From: Verrucomicrobiales bacterium
GTDB taxonomy: Bacteria; Verrucomicrobiota; Verrucomicrobiia; Limisphaerales; UBA1096
NCBI GenBank assembly: GCA_002721375.1
Contig: PBKH01000037.1
Coordinates: 26,305 to 47,675 of the forward strand
Length of the DNA: 21,371 bases
Direction: 5' to 3'
Shown: positions 1 through 8,214 of the stretch, one piece after another
Layout: every line of letters starts with the position of its first letter
How positions within the stretch are numbered: position 1 is the stretch's first letter
The notes under the pieces: generated by a model
Told to the model about the DNA's origin: nothing
Seen by the model: only the letters and a program-made list of their open reading frames with translations
Database searches by the model: none
Program-made: the position numbers and the translations under genes

Positions 1-1193
1 CTGGCTACGCCACTGCTGTAATCGGTAAATGGCACCTCGGGCTAGGCGGACCTAACGGGCCGGATTGGAATGGCGACCTAAAGCCTGGCCCTCTTGAGAT
101 AGGGTTTGACCATTGCTTTCTGTTGCCGACTACCAACGACCGCGTGCCGCAGGTTTACGTCGAGAATCATAACGTAAAGAATCTCGATCCGAATGATCCA
201 CTTTGGGTCGGCAGAAAAAAGCCGAGCACGGACCACCCGACCGGACTCACGCACCGAGGCACGCTCAAGATGGACTGGAGCCACGGCCACAACTCGACGA
301 TCCACAACGGTATTAGCCGCATCGGATTTTACACCGGCGGACATGCCGCACGGTTCCGAGACGAAGACCTAGCCGACGAATGGGTAACGCAATCCAACAA
401 ATGGATCGAAGCAAACAAAGCAAATCCATTCTTCCTGTTTTTTTCGTCGCACGACCTGCACGTTCCTCGTATCCCCCACGAACGATTCCAGGGCAAGTCC
501 GGCCTAGGCTTTCGCGGCGACGCTATCGTGCAACTTGATTGGTGCGTTGGCGAACTCATCAAGACCCTTGAACAACTAAAGCTTTCAAATAATACACTCA
601 TCGTATTCTGCTCCGACAATGGCCCGGTCGGCGACGATGGCTACAAGGACGACGCACTTGAGAAAATGGGCGATCACCAGCCGGGCGGCCCGTTCAGTGG
701 TGGAAAATACAGCGTGCTAGAAGGTGGCACTCGAACGCCATTCATTACGTACTGGCCTGGACGCATATCGCCTGGCATCTCAGACGAAATGGTCTGTACG
801 ATCGATTTCGCCGCAAGTTTCGCATCGCTTACAGGAGTCGAACTACCGAATGAAGCTTGCCCAGACAGTTTTGACATCATGGACGCATTGCTTGGAAAGA
901 AAGGCGCCAAGGGGCGAAGGCATCTCATACAACAGGACAACGGCAAAGGAGGAAACTACGGTTTCCGTGCAGGCAAATGGAAGCTTCAACGCCACGACTC
1001 GAAGCGCAAACGGAACGTTGTTGTAACCAACAAACTTGCAAATTCTCCTGCTCCTAGATTCGCACTTTTCGATCTTAGCCAAGATGAACTGGAAGAAAAT
1101 AATATCGCCAACGCACATCCAAAAGTTCTTGAACGCATGAAGCATCGACTACAAAAAATTATCGACTCAGGCCGAAGCCGGCCGAGCAAGTAA
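1..1193 (+). CDS. Sulfatase (arylsulfatase A-like, S1 family), 5' end missing
   Basis: The gene enters from beyond the left edge; the open frame is already running at base 3 and ends at TAA 1191-1193, leaving 396 visible codons. It opens with sulfatase signature II (GYATAVIGKWHLG), so signature I with the formylglycine cysteine, the first metal-binding aspartates and any signal peptide lie outside the window. Downstream are SSHDLHVPRIPHERF, GDAIVQLDWCVGELI and FCSDNGPVGDDGY, the last supplying the usual Asp-Asn metal ligands, then GGKYSVLEGGTRTPF and a C-terminal subdomain. S1 sulfatases hydrolyse sulfate esters, commonly on algal or animal polysaccharides, outside the cytoplasm. An internal ATG at 123 gives a shorter frame but cannot be the real start because family motifs precede it. 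The family is certain; the substrate cannot be read from the sequence. Confidence 0.93.
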   Translation, partial: GYATAVIGKWHLGLGGPNGPDWNGDLKPGPLEIGFDHCFLLPTTNDRVPQVYVENHNVKNLDPNDPLWVGRKKPSTDHPTGLTHRGTLKMDWSHGHNSTIHNGISRIGFYTGGHAARFRDEDLADEWVTQSNKWIEANKANPFFLFFSSHDLHVPRIPHERFQGKSGLGFRGDAIVQLDWCVGELIKTLEQLKLSNNTLIVFCSDNGPVGDDGYKDDALEKMGDHQPGGPFSGGKYSVLEGGTRTPFITYWPGRISPGISDEMVCTIDFAASFASLTGVELPNEACPDSFDIMDALLGKKGAKGRRHLIQQDNGKGGNYGFRAGKWKLQRHDSKRKRNVVVTNKLANSPAPRFALFDLSQDELEENNIANAHPKVLERMKHRLQKIIDSGRSRPSK

Positions 1194-1256
1194 ATTTTCC
1201 CTTCAAAAGGATCTTAATACCCTCAGATACTCTTTAAAAAATTCCCTTAATGAATT

Positions 1257-2714
1257 TTGAATCTTAGACGTCACAGAATATCGTTAACCATTATTGCTTG
1301 TTTCAGTTTTCTCCACCTTAAAGCTCCAATTGCGAACTGCAATGACAACCAAATCAAAAACACCAAAGAGAATCTCATTCACGGAAATCTAATTCTTGAT
1401 AAAGAAACCAAATATCTAAGCTATAAAATACCTGTTATGGCAAATCCACCAAACTGGACATGGTGGCATAAAATTCACCCATCCAACAAAAAAGAAAATA
1501 CTTCACTATCGAAAGACAGAAAATATTTGTTAATACGCGCCAATGAAACAGCACCAAGAAAGCTTCAAATAGCAATCCAATCTCAGCTCATACCAAAATC
1601 GGATCTGATCATAAAATTGAACCAGATCCAGCTCATTGGAACACATAATAGTTATCATATTGCACCTGAACCTGGAGTTATGAAAATAATTCAGTCTGTC
1701 ATGCCGAATCAGGCTGAAAATATTTCATATACCCATCGAGGGCTTACTGAGCAATTGAAACTTCTCGGAATTCGAAAATTCGAACTAGACCTGTTTCATG
1801 ACACAAAAGGAGGCACTTTCGCTTACCCTCTGGGGCCAACATTAGCGGGCCTTAAAAACTGGAAATCACTTCACCCTGAATTCGATACTGAATCGATGAT
1901 GGTTGCGGGAATGAAAATAATCCACTTCCCTAACTTTGACTTTAGATCCAACACTCCAACTTTTAAAACTGCCTTAAGCGAACTAAACAAATGGTCCAGC
2001 AGAAATAATCTGCATTTACCAATTATGATTTTGATTGAAACAAAAAAAACAATTACGAGTAGTAAAGAAAATAAATTGGGTGCCTTCGATGCTAACGACT
2101 TAAGACAACTAGATAAGGAAATACTTGAAGTAATTCAGCCTGAGAAAATTATTACCCCCAACAAGGTTCAGGGTGATCACAAAACATTAAACCAAGCTAT
2201 TCGCAAAGGTGACTGGCCATTGCTTGCGGAAAGTCGCGGCAAATTTATCCTGGCTTTGGATAATCAAGGAGTAGAGAGAGACAACTACCTCAAGCTTCAC
2301 CCAGGATTACATGGAGCACTTTTATTTGTAAGCTCACCACCCGGCAATCCAGAATCTGCCTTTCTAAAAATCAATGATCCGATAGAAAACCATTCAGAGA
2401 TCCAAAAACGAATCAATCAAGGGTACCTTATAAGGACTCGAGCCGACTCAAATTTGAAAGAAGGCCGCAAAAATGATTACCGACAAATGAATTTGGCTTT
2501 TTCAAGCGGCGCACAATACATAAGCACTGACTTCCCGGAAAAAATGGCAGGCTTCTCAGATTATAAAGTTCAATGGCCGAACGGGAAAGTTGGCAGGCTT
2601 AACCCATTGTTTACACCTGATCAACAAGTTATAATGGAACCCGAAAAATTGAATTCCCAAATTATTTCAAGGCAGTTTTCCCTGAAAACACCAACTCATG
2701 TGCCGAAAAAATGA
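1257..2714 (+). CDS. Ca2+-dependent phosphoinositide phospholipase C-like protein (PI-PLC-C1 type), secreted
   Basis: This 485-residue frame starts at TTG 1257, just after an in-frame TGA at 1251-1253; the next in-frame ATG (1437) would remove the signal-like N-terminus (basic MNLRRHR then a hydrophobic stretch to about residue 26). The catalytic TIM-barrel is seen from about residue 122: GTHNSYH with candidate catalytic His130, KFELDLFHD with Glu176 and Asp178 as probable metal ligands, HFPNFDFRS with His223 as the likely second histidine, and LIETKK with Glu261. Spacing and motifs match the Ca2+-dependent PI-PLC family of bacteria and fungi; homologues cleave phosphodiester bonds of inositol lipids, but the true substrate here is unknown. 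Residues 30-120 form an N-terminal region I do not recognise. The gene is visibly AT-rich (two 60-base lines counted at 35-38% GC, against 63% for one line of the esterase gene), suggesting recent acquisition. No clear ribosome binding site precedes the start. Confidence 0.8.
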   Translation: MNLRRHRISLTIIACFSFLHLKAPIANCNDNQIKNTKENLIHGNLILDKETKYLSYKIPVMANPPNWTWWHKIHPSNKKENTSLSKDRKYLLIRANETAPRKLQIAIQSQLIPKSDLIIKLNQIQLIGTHNSYHIAPEPGVMKIIQSVMPNQAENISYTHRGLTEQLKLLGIRKFELDLFHDTKGGTFAYPLGPTLAGLKNWKSLHPEFDTESMMVAGMKIIHFPNFDFRSNTPTFKTALSELNKWSSRNNLHLPIMILIETKKTITSSKENKLGAFDANDLRQLDKEILEVIQPEKIITPNKVQGDHKTLNQAIRKGDWPLLAESRGKFILALDNQGVERDNYLKLHPGLHGALLFVSSPPGNPESAFLKINDPIENHSEIQKRINQGYLIRTRADSNLKEGRKNDYRQMNLAFSSGAQYISTDFPEKMAGFSDYKVQWPNGKVGRLNPLFTPDQQVIMEPEKLNSQIISRQFSLKTPTHVPKK

Positions 2715-2733
2715 GATAATCTAAATTATTTCA
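2712..2733 (-). terminator. Hairpin between convergent genes, probable terminator for the minus-strand unit
   Basis: TGAGATAAT (2712-2720) and ATTATTTCA (2725-2733) pair over nine positions (one G-T wobble) around loop CTAA. The base of the stem is made of the two stop codons: TGA of the phospholipase gene and the complement of TGA of the minus-strand gene. Read on the minus strand, the hairpin is followed by six T residues (complement of the A run at 2706-2711), the layout of an intrinsic terminator. On the plus strand no T run follows. The stem is AT-rich, so strength is uncertain. Confidence 0.4.
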
Positions 2734-3915
2734 CAACCCTTTCCTGCGGGCAAGCAGCACAATAAGGCCACCGACAATCAGTATCGTAATTCCGCCCATA
2801 GAAACCCAACTTAAAATCTTAAATCCTTCCTGTGGAGGATTATTTGTTTCCAAACTTTCCGCAAACGGTTCTTCAGCTGTTTCGGAAGTATTCTTCGCAG
2901 CCAAATTCTTGGCTCGATAACCAGTAAGCAGTTCGTCGAGAGTGTCACCAATGATCTTGGAACGATGAAGGCCCTGCCCTGGGCCGCTCTTGGCTAAGAT
3001 CTGGCTCATCTCGATCCGAATCTCTGGGCTTTCCGGGTTGAAGCCCAATTGCTTAACAACCTTTTGCTTCCGCTCTCTATCCCACTTGAGCGGCACCATC
3101 ACACCCTGCATCCACTTCCGGTCTAGCCCACATTCACAATTTAATCCGATCGTGTCCAAAATGGCACTGATACTTTCCCGGTTGAGCCGCTCCCCATCTA
3201 GCACCGGACCGATCATTCTTCCCCGGCCATACAAGATCACCACCCGAGGCTCATCCTTGACTTCCGATATGCCAAGACTCCAAAGAAACGCTCGCTCGGC
3301 CTCCATTTCCTCAGTAGTAATAATCTCAACTGTCGGTGGCTGTTGAATTTCCTTTTCCAGACCAGGAAGCTTCGCGGTTGTCTCCGAAACAGCATGGTCG
3401 GCCATCGACCGAACCTTACGGTTTGCAACAGCATCTCGGCCCTCTATGATCAAAACAACCCCATAACAATCAAAAACTCGCTCAAGAATGGCGTTGCGTT
3501 TAGGGGAATCCAACATCGATTCCAAAACATCCCAAGCCGTTTGCAAAACCGAGGCACCGGACTTAGCCAGAGGAACAGGAAGTGTTGTTTTTTTATCAGG
3601 TGAAACCAAGACCGCCACTGGAGGTTCGCCATTAAAACTATCCGGAACATAGGCCTTGGCTTCGCCCTGACCCGCCTGGTCAAACGTCATCAGTTGAGGC
3701 TTCACATTCGAATCGTAAAACGTGGCAGTTGAGATTGATTGCAGTGCTTCGCGTTCGGATGCTGGCATGGCGTTGCCAACATACATATAAAGCCTATAGG
3801 GTTCGGACCCAAGATCAACAAACCCAACGTCACGTACGTTAAAGCGACAACCCAATATATCAAAATGTGCGACACAAGCCGCAAGAATCAAGAATCTTTT
3901 CAAGCAAGGAGTCAC
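2731..3915 (-). CDS. Hypothetical lipoprotein/membrane-anchored protein paired with the PQQ-like protein
   Basis: A 394-residue protein of no family I can name. The frame starts at GTG 3915, six bases after the stop of the upstream propeller gene, so the two are probably translated from one mRNA and act together. The N-terminus is a short hydrophobic leader ending in ILGC at residue 23, a plausible lipobox; a second hydrophobic segment near the C-terminus (about residues 366-388) is followed by RRKGL, a positive stop-transfer end. The body would then be outside the cytoplasmic membrane. Notable stretches are RVVILYGRGRMIGPVL and LNCECGLDRKWMQG, the latter with a Cys-x-Cys pair that could bind metal or be redox active; that is speculation. 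A low-complexity, acidic, Asn/Glu/Pro-rich linker precedes the last helix. An SGAS tetrapeptide lies mid-protein. Confidence 0.75.
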   Translation of the reverse strand: MTPCLKRFLILAACVAHFDILGCRFNVRDVGFVDLGSEPYRLYMYVGNAMPASEREALQSISTATFYDSNVKPQLMTFDQAGQGEAKAYVPDSFNGEPPVAVLVSPDKKTTLPVPLAKSGASVLQTAWDVLESMLDSPKRNAILERVFDCYGVVLIIEGRDAVANRKVRSMADHAVSETTAKLPGLEKEIQQPPTVEIITTEEMEAERAFLWSLGISEVKDEPRVVILYGRGRMIGPVLDGERLNRESISAILDTIGLNCECGLDRKWMQGVMVPLKWDRERKQKVVKQLGFNPESPEIRIEMSQILAKSGPGQGLHRSKIIGDTLDELLTGYRAKNLAAKNTSETAEEPFAESLETNNPPQEGFKILSWVSMGGITILIVGGLIVLLARRKGL

Positions 3916-3921
3916 CAGTTA

Positions 3922-6900
3922 CTAATTGGCCGCCTGAATCTGTTCTCGGTTCACCTCTAACGTTTGGATGACGGTCGGCGCAACCTTTGCGTTGGTGGCC
4001 TTGATTGGAATCAACTCAACCGTCAGATTTTCTACCACTTCGATGCCCTCAAACTTGCGCAAGACAACCTGACCAAGTGGTCCGGCGGCCTCGGCGACAT
4101 CGAACGATTCGAGGACTGTTCTACCCTGAAGCTTCACAGAGAACACCCTACTACCTTCAGTGTCGCCTGGTAGTTTTGTAAAACCAAGCCGCACAGTATA
4201 TCGACCTCTTTGGCCTTCTTCGAGCAATGGCAACTGAAGTCTAGTCACACCTTTGAGTGCAGATGTGTAAAGCCACGGTTTATCGGTGCCAGGGATACTT
4301 GCCCCAACCCAGTCGCGCTGAACAACTTCGGTGTTTCCTTTTTCATTTAGTTTGAACTTGATGCCGTAGTTTTTAAAAGCATTGCGACCCTCTTTTGTAT
4401 TCGGTCTTGGATACGAGAACCAAACTGAACCATCCTTAGCACGCATGTCACCAGGGGCACCGAAATTAATGGCTAGATGCTTCACCGGTTTGATTGAAGC
4501 CTGACTAATAAATACGGCCCACTCTGCATGGCCTTTCTGGGGCTTGTTCTTAAGAACCACAGTAGTCCGAAGCGAATAGTTGCAAGTGCAACCGGCACTT
4601 GCTTCCTGCATACTCAAAAGCCCATTTGCCGGGATCATACTATTCCAACATCCAGGTCGCATACCTCCAAACAACTGCAATCCACTGTCCTGTTCGGTAT
4701 TCACAATCGCACCACTATACGAGCGAAAAAACAGGTTGTGTGGCGAGGCAGTTACAATACCACAACTGTGGCCCGGCCGTACAAACTCCCAATCCACCGT
4801 ATCACCGGTAATTGGATGGGTGCGGGTCTGAATCTCGCCTGTGGCCAAGTCACAACGACGCGGTTCGATGTAGATCGTGTCACCTACAATAGTAGGCCGG
4901 CGACGATAATTCAGAGGCTTGCTCCAAAGCAGGCTACCGCTCTCGCCTTGTAACACTGTGATCCGACGCCACGTCAGTTCGCCCTTGTTGAACGGACCTT
5001 CGTCGTGATTGCTATAATGCCCGAAAAAGAGCAACTTGCCATCCTGGTATGCGAGACCGAGTTTTGTGCCTCCGCTGCCTGTTAAATCGTGCGGACGATT
5101 CCACAGTTGCTTTCCGGTTTCACTGTCCAGGCAGACCACCCGGCGAATATCACGATCTTTCTCGGCAAGATTCTGTTCTCCTTCCGGAACATAACTACCG
5201 CTATCGATGCTAACGCGAACGGCATCACGAGCCACCATTCGATCCTCTTTAGTGAGATCATCCTGCAGGAAGAATATACGGCCATCTCCAATTACTAGTG
5301 AGATATTTGGAATAGATTCCCCTTCATGTTCCCATAGCAAATTCCCGGTTGGAATGTCATAAGCAAACACTTTCTCGCTCAGCATAATAGTGTCCGCAAC
5401 TGCCGAAGGTTTAAAATCAGGTAACCAGTCCGGAAATGTGTTAATCGGGTACCAGTGCAAGCCGGCACGTTTGAAGTATTCATAGGCACGATCATCCGGT
5501 CGCGGGTAACTCGCCTTGATGGTTTTTAATCGAGAACGAGCTTTTTCAGGAGCATCCTCTTGATCAATCCATTCGCCATTCCTTACGAGTGTATTCCAAA
5601 GATAACCATACTCGTTAGCTAATGGCATCGCGCCCGTGCCGAATATTGTAGTGCCGTCTATCGTTATGTTTCCCCAACGAAGAGCCTTGCCTCCGGGCGT
5701 CCTCGGAACACGGAATTCCCTTCGTGTGCGTCCAGTCTGCGCGTCAAGTTGAAGCACCCGGTCGTGAGCAGCGACAAAAAAAGAATCGTCGTTAGCTGCT
5801 ATGTTTGAACCATCAACATCAACTCTCACACGAACCGCACCAGGAATTTTACGCTGCCAAAGAAAGGTCCCGTTATAGGCATCATACGCCATGACAACCT
5901 CCATCCCTTGTACAAACAACCGACCATTGACTGCCAACGGACTCACGGAACGAGCATGTCGGTCAACCATGTACTGCGATCCCGGCTCTCCAAACCACAG
6001 CACCCCGAGCGGACCTTTTACTAGTTGATCCTTAGTGGAAGAAGTCTTCGAGTTGTTACCGTACAAGCCGGTCCAGCTTCCGGCACCATCGAGTTTGCCT
6101 CGCGTGAATTTCAACCAGCCATCTGCGTGGCTTACCTCGTGTGCCGCTTTTACATTTGCCTTAAGTCCATCAATCACTTGGGACAGTCTTTCAGCGGGCC
6201 ATGCTGACGTCGACCCGAGTAGCAACACGCCGCCTGCGGGCCTTAAAACACGAGCCAATTGATCCATCGGGAGATTCACATCATCCCCCATCAAAGCGCG
6301 CTCGGAAACAATGAGATTAGCGAAATAATCTGGTAACTCAGTATAATCCCAATCGGCTGCAATCACCCGACTCCCATAAAGCACAGACGAATATAAACTA
6401 TGTTGAATCGCCTTGAGTCGTTCTTGATCATGCTCAATCACAACAATGTTCATCTCAGTTTCCTTGGCCAAAGCCTTGGCCAAGCTACCGTCAAGTGCTC
6501 CGGCAATTAGACACCAACCCTTGGAAAAGCCAGAGCGTTTACTCATTTCTAAAGCCGTGTCCCGTTCCGGTATATCAAGCTCACTAGGATTCGCTTTTTC
6601 CGTCAGTCTCTGCACAGGCTTAGAAGAAACTTGGGAGCCGAGGCAATGAATCTCTCCAACATCTGTACTGACGAACAACCGTTCATCCGCTACCGCCAAA
6701 CTCATCGCCATGCCCTTAACTCCATAAATAGCAAGTAATTCTCCATTGTCGGCATTTATTGAAACGACATACCCGTTGCCCCCAGCGAATAGCGTCTGCC
6801 CAGACAAGGCCATAGTACCCAGTTCTCCGGCCACTGCTAGAGGGCCTAGCTGTTCTCTGGATGCAAACCACTTCACACGTGCGCCGTTCAATGCTTCCTT

Positions 6901-8094
6901 CTCTTTCGCAATGGCTGTTAGTCGCCCGGTTGCCTGGGTTAATTCCGCACTAACTTTGGCAAGGTCATTGTTATTACCAGCTTTAGCAGCAGCCTTGTGG
7001 CGCTCTCGGATCTCACCGATCGACTTAACAAGTGAGGCTTCCTCCTTATTAAGCTTGGGAACTTCAGTGCTAGCCTTCATGTTGGATGCTCGATCTATGG
7101 CGTAGAGGCCTTTCTGGGTAGCAAGATAAGCCACGCCATCGGTCATAAGCATATCGATTGATGGAAAGCTTGCGAACTGGTCGCCACGGTTCGCTCCGGA
7201 ACCGGCATCAAAAGTTATTTTTGTGTCCGCTCCTTGATTGTCGTTTCCTGCAAACAACTCGTTTCCTGACACTTGAACCCAAGCCCCGCCAACCTTGCCT
7301 CCCGCGTGAAGAAATTTCTTGAATTTACCGGTTCGCTTGTCGAATGCCGCAGGCATCCCGCGCCCAGTCGGCACAAAAAGGTTTTCGTTGGATGCCACGA
7401 GATAACCTTGTGGGGCCATGCCTCCGTATTGATGTCCCCATGCCTGATCGCCTGCTGTGTCGTTGAGCCAGATTTCCCTGCCAGTCTGCGCATCAATGGC
7501 TGCCACATAAATCCCTTCGTATGGAAAAATTCCGGCGGCTAGGAAGAGTGTCCCTCCCTCCAAAAGCAGTCCGGTACGAACAGGCCATAGCGAAATCATT
7601 CGACCATTGCCGATTACCCGCTCACCGCTAGGACTGGGACGATATTTCCAAGTCAATGATCCATTCGCCGCATTCATGCAATATACATTCCCGTCATCGG
7701 ATCCGAAATATAGTTTCCCCCTATTAAAAACGGGGGCAAAACGGATTGCCCCATCCGCAGTAAACCTCCAACGCTCCTCACCGGATCGAGTATCTAATGC
7801 ATAAAGATGGTTATCCACGTTATTCCCAAAAAACAACGTACTTCCGGCCACAACCACATGATAGGCTCGGTCCGTGTGCATGCGCGGGGTTTCCTCTCCT
7901 GGCATCGGCCAAGCACTGATCGGCTTGTGCCGTGACTCAAACACCCATTGTGGACTGAGCTGTCCAGGCATCGCCTCAGTACGAACCGCGGAGCGGTTGC
8001 CATCATAACGATAAGTCGGCCAATCAACCGCAAAAAGCTGACATTGGGCAAATACAACAAGAATTAAGAACGCCGTAAGGCGAAAGGATTTCAT
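3922..8094 (-). CDS. PQQ-like beta-propeller protein with embedded methyltransferase fold and C-terminal malectin-like domain
   Basis: ATG 8094 is chosen over the TTG at 8121 because it begins directly at a signal peptide (MKSFRLTAFLI..., likely cut before VDWPTYRYDG); the product is 1390 residues. WPTYRYDGNRSA is the usual opening of planctomycete/verrucomicrobial quinoprotein-like propellers, and PQQ-type repeats follow (LYALDTRSGEERW, VYCMNAANGSLTW, YVAAIDAQTGREIW). Domains in order: propeller blades, about 20-340; a charged helical, coiled-coil-like insert, 348-402; more blades to about 490; a Rossmann methyltransferase-like segment, about 518-656 (LIAGALDGSLAKAL, VVIEHD, DQLARVLRPAGGVLLLG); further blades (AYDAYNGTFLWQ, CLDSETGKQLW); a Cys-rich motif RPGCW...GCTCNYS at about 1146-1174; and a C-terminal beta domain resembling malectin (RGRYTVRLGF...VKLQGRTVLESFDV). 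Substrate and whether PQQ is bound are unknown. A tandem LAKALAK sits in the methyltransferase-like part. Confidence 0.9.
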   Translation of the reverse strand: MKSFRLTAFLILVVFAQCQLFAVDWPTYRYDGNRSAVRTEAMPGQLSPQWVFESRHKPISAWPMPGEETPRMHTDRAYHVVVAGSTLFFGNNVDNHLYALDTRSGEERWRFTADGAIRFAPVFNRGKLYFGSDDGNVYCMNAANGSLTWKYRPSPSGERVIGNGRMISLWPVRTGLLLEGGTLFLAAGIFPYEGIYVAAIDAQTGREIWLNDTAGDQAWGHQYGGMAPQGYLVASNENLFVPTGRGMPAAFDKRTGKFKKFLHAGGKVGGAWVQVSGNELFAGNDNQGADTKITFDAGSGANRGDQFASFPSIDMLMTDGVAYLATQKGLYAIDRASNMKASTEVPKLNKEEASLVKSIGEIRERHKAAAKAGNNNDLAKVSAELTQATGRLTAIAKEKEALNGARVKWFASREQLGPLAVAGELGTMALSGQTLFAGGNGYVVSINADNGELLAIYGVKGMAMSLAVADERLFVSTDVGEIHCLGSQVSSKPVQRLTEKANPSELDIPERDTALEMSKRSGFSKGWCLIAGALDGSLAKALAKETEMNIVVIEHDQERLKAIQHSLYSSVLYGSRVIAADWDYTELPDYFANLIVSERALMGDDVNLPMDQLARVLRPAGGVLLLGSTSAWPAERLSQVIDGLKANVKAAHEVSHADGWLKFTRGKLDGAGSWTGLYGNNSKTSSTKDQLVKGPLGVLWFGEPGSQYMVDRHARSVSPLAVNGRLFVQGMEVVMAYDAYNGTFLWQRKIPGAVRVRVDVDGSNIAANDDSFFVAAHDRVLQLDAQTGRTRREFRVPRTPGGKALRWGNITIDGTTIFGTGAMPLANEYGYLWNTLVRNGEWIDQEDAPEKARSRLKTIKASYPRPDDRAYEYFKRAGLHWYPINTFPDWLPDFKPSAVADTIMLSEKVFAYDIPTGNLLWEHEGESIPNISLVIGDGRIFFLQDDLTKEDRMVARDAVRVSIDSGSYVPEGEQNLAEKDRDIRRVVCLDSETGKQLWNRPHDLTGSGGTKLGLAYQDGKLLFFGHYSNHDEGPFNKGELTWRRITVLQGESGSLLWSKPLNYRRRPTIVGDTIYIEPRRCDLATGEIQTRTHPITGDTVDWEFVRPGHSCGIVTASPHNLFFRSYSGAIVNTEQDSGLQLFGGMRPGCWNSMIPANGLLSMQEASAGCTCNYSLRTTVVLKNKPQKGHAEWAVFISQASIKPVKHLAINFGAPGDMRAKDGSVWFSYPRPNTKEGRNAFKNYGIKFKLNEKGNTEVVQRDWVGASIPGTDKPWLYTSALKGVTRLQLPLLEEGQRGRYTVRLGFTKLPGDTEGSRVFSVKLQGRTVLESFDVAEAAGPLGQVVLRKFEGIEVVENLTVELIPIKATNAKVAPTVIQTLEVNREQIQAAN

Positions 8095-8214
8095 CGCAAG
8101 AACATCTATTTTTCGCGCCAAAATTACAAGTTAGAATCGGTTGCTTAATATGAGACAGAGTGCTTGCACGTTCCATTCCTAAATACCACGCTTTCGGAAG
8201 CAGATTCTATCCTC
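8095..8214. promoter_or_regulatory. Divergent intergenic region between the PQQ-like gene and the esterase operon
   Basis: This 120-base gap separates two outward-facing start codons (ATG 8094 on minus, ATG 8215 on plus) and must hold the promoters of both units unless they are read from further away. I could not assign convincing -35/-10 pairs on either strand. A purine stretch GGAAG at 8196-8200 lies about 14 bases from the esterase ATG, too far for a typical Shine-Dalgarno site. A 4-bp stem with a TCGG loop (8190-8201) is too short to interpret. Confidence 0.4.

Noticed and set aside
3540..3580. SGAS tetrapeptide in the lipoprotein as a possible ApbE flavinylation site
   Set aside because: The upstream Asp of the known ApbE target motif is missing and the surrounding sequence does not match an FMN-binding domain.
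8095..8214. Sigma-70-like -35/-10 boxes in the divergent gap
   Set aside because: Candidate hexamers such as TTGCAC at 8164 have no partner at proper spacing; any assignment would be guesswork.
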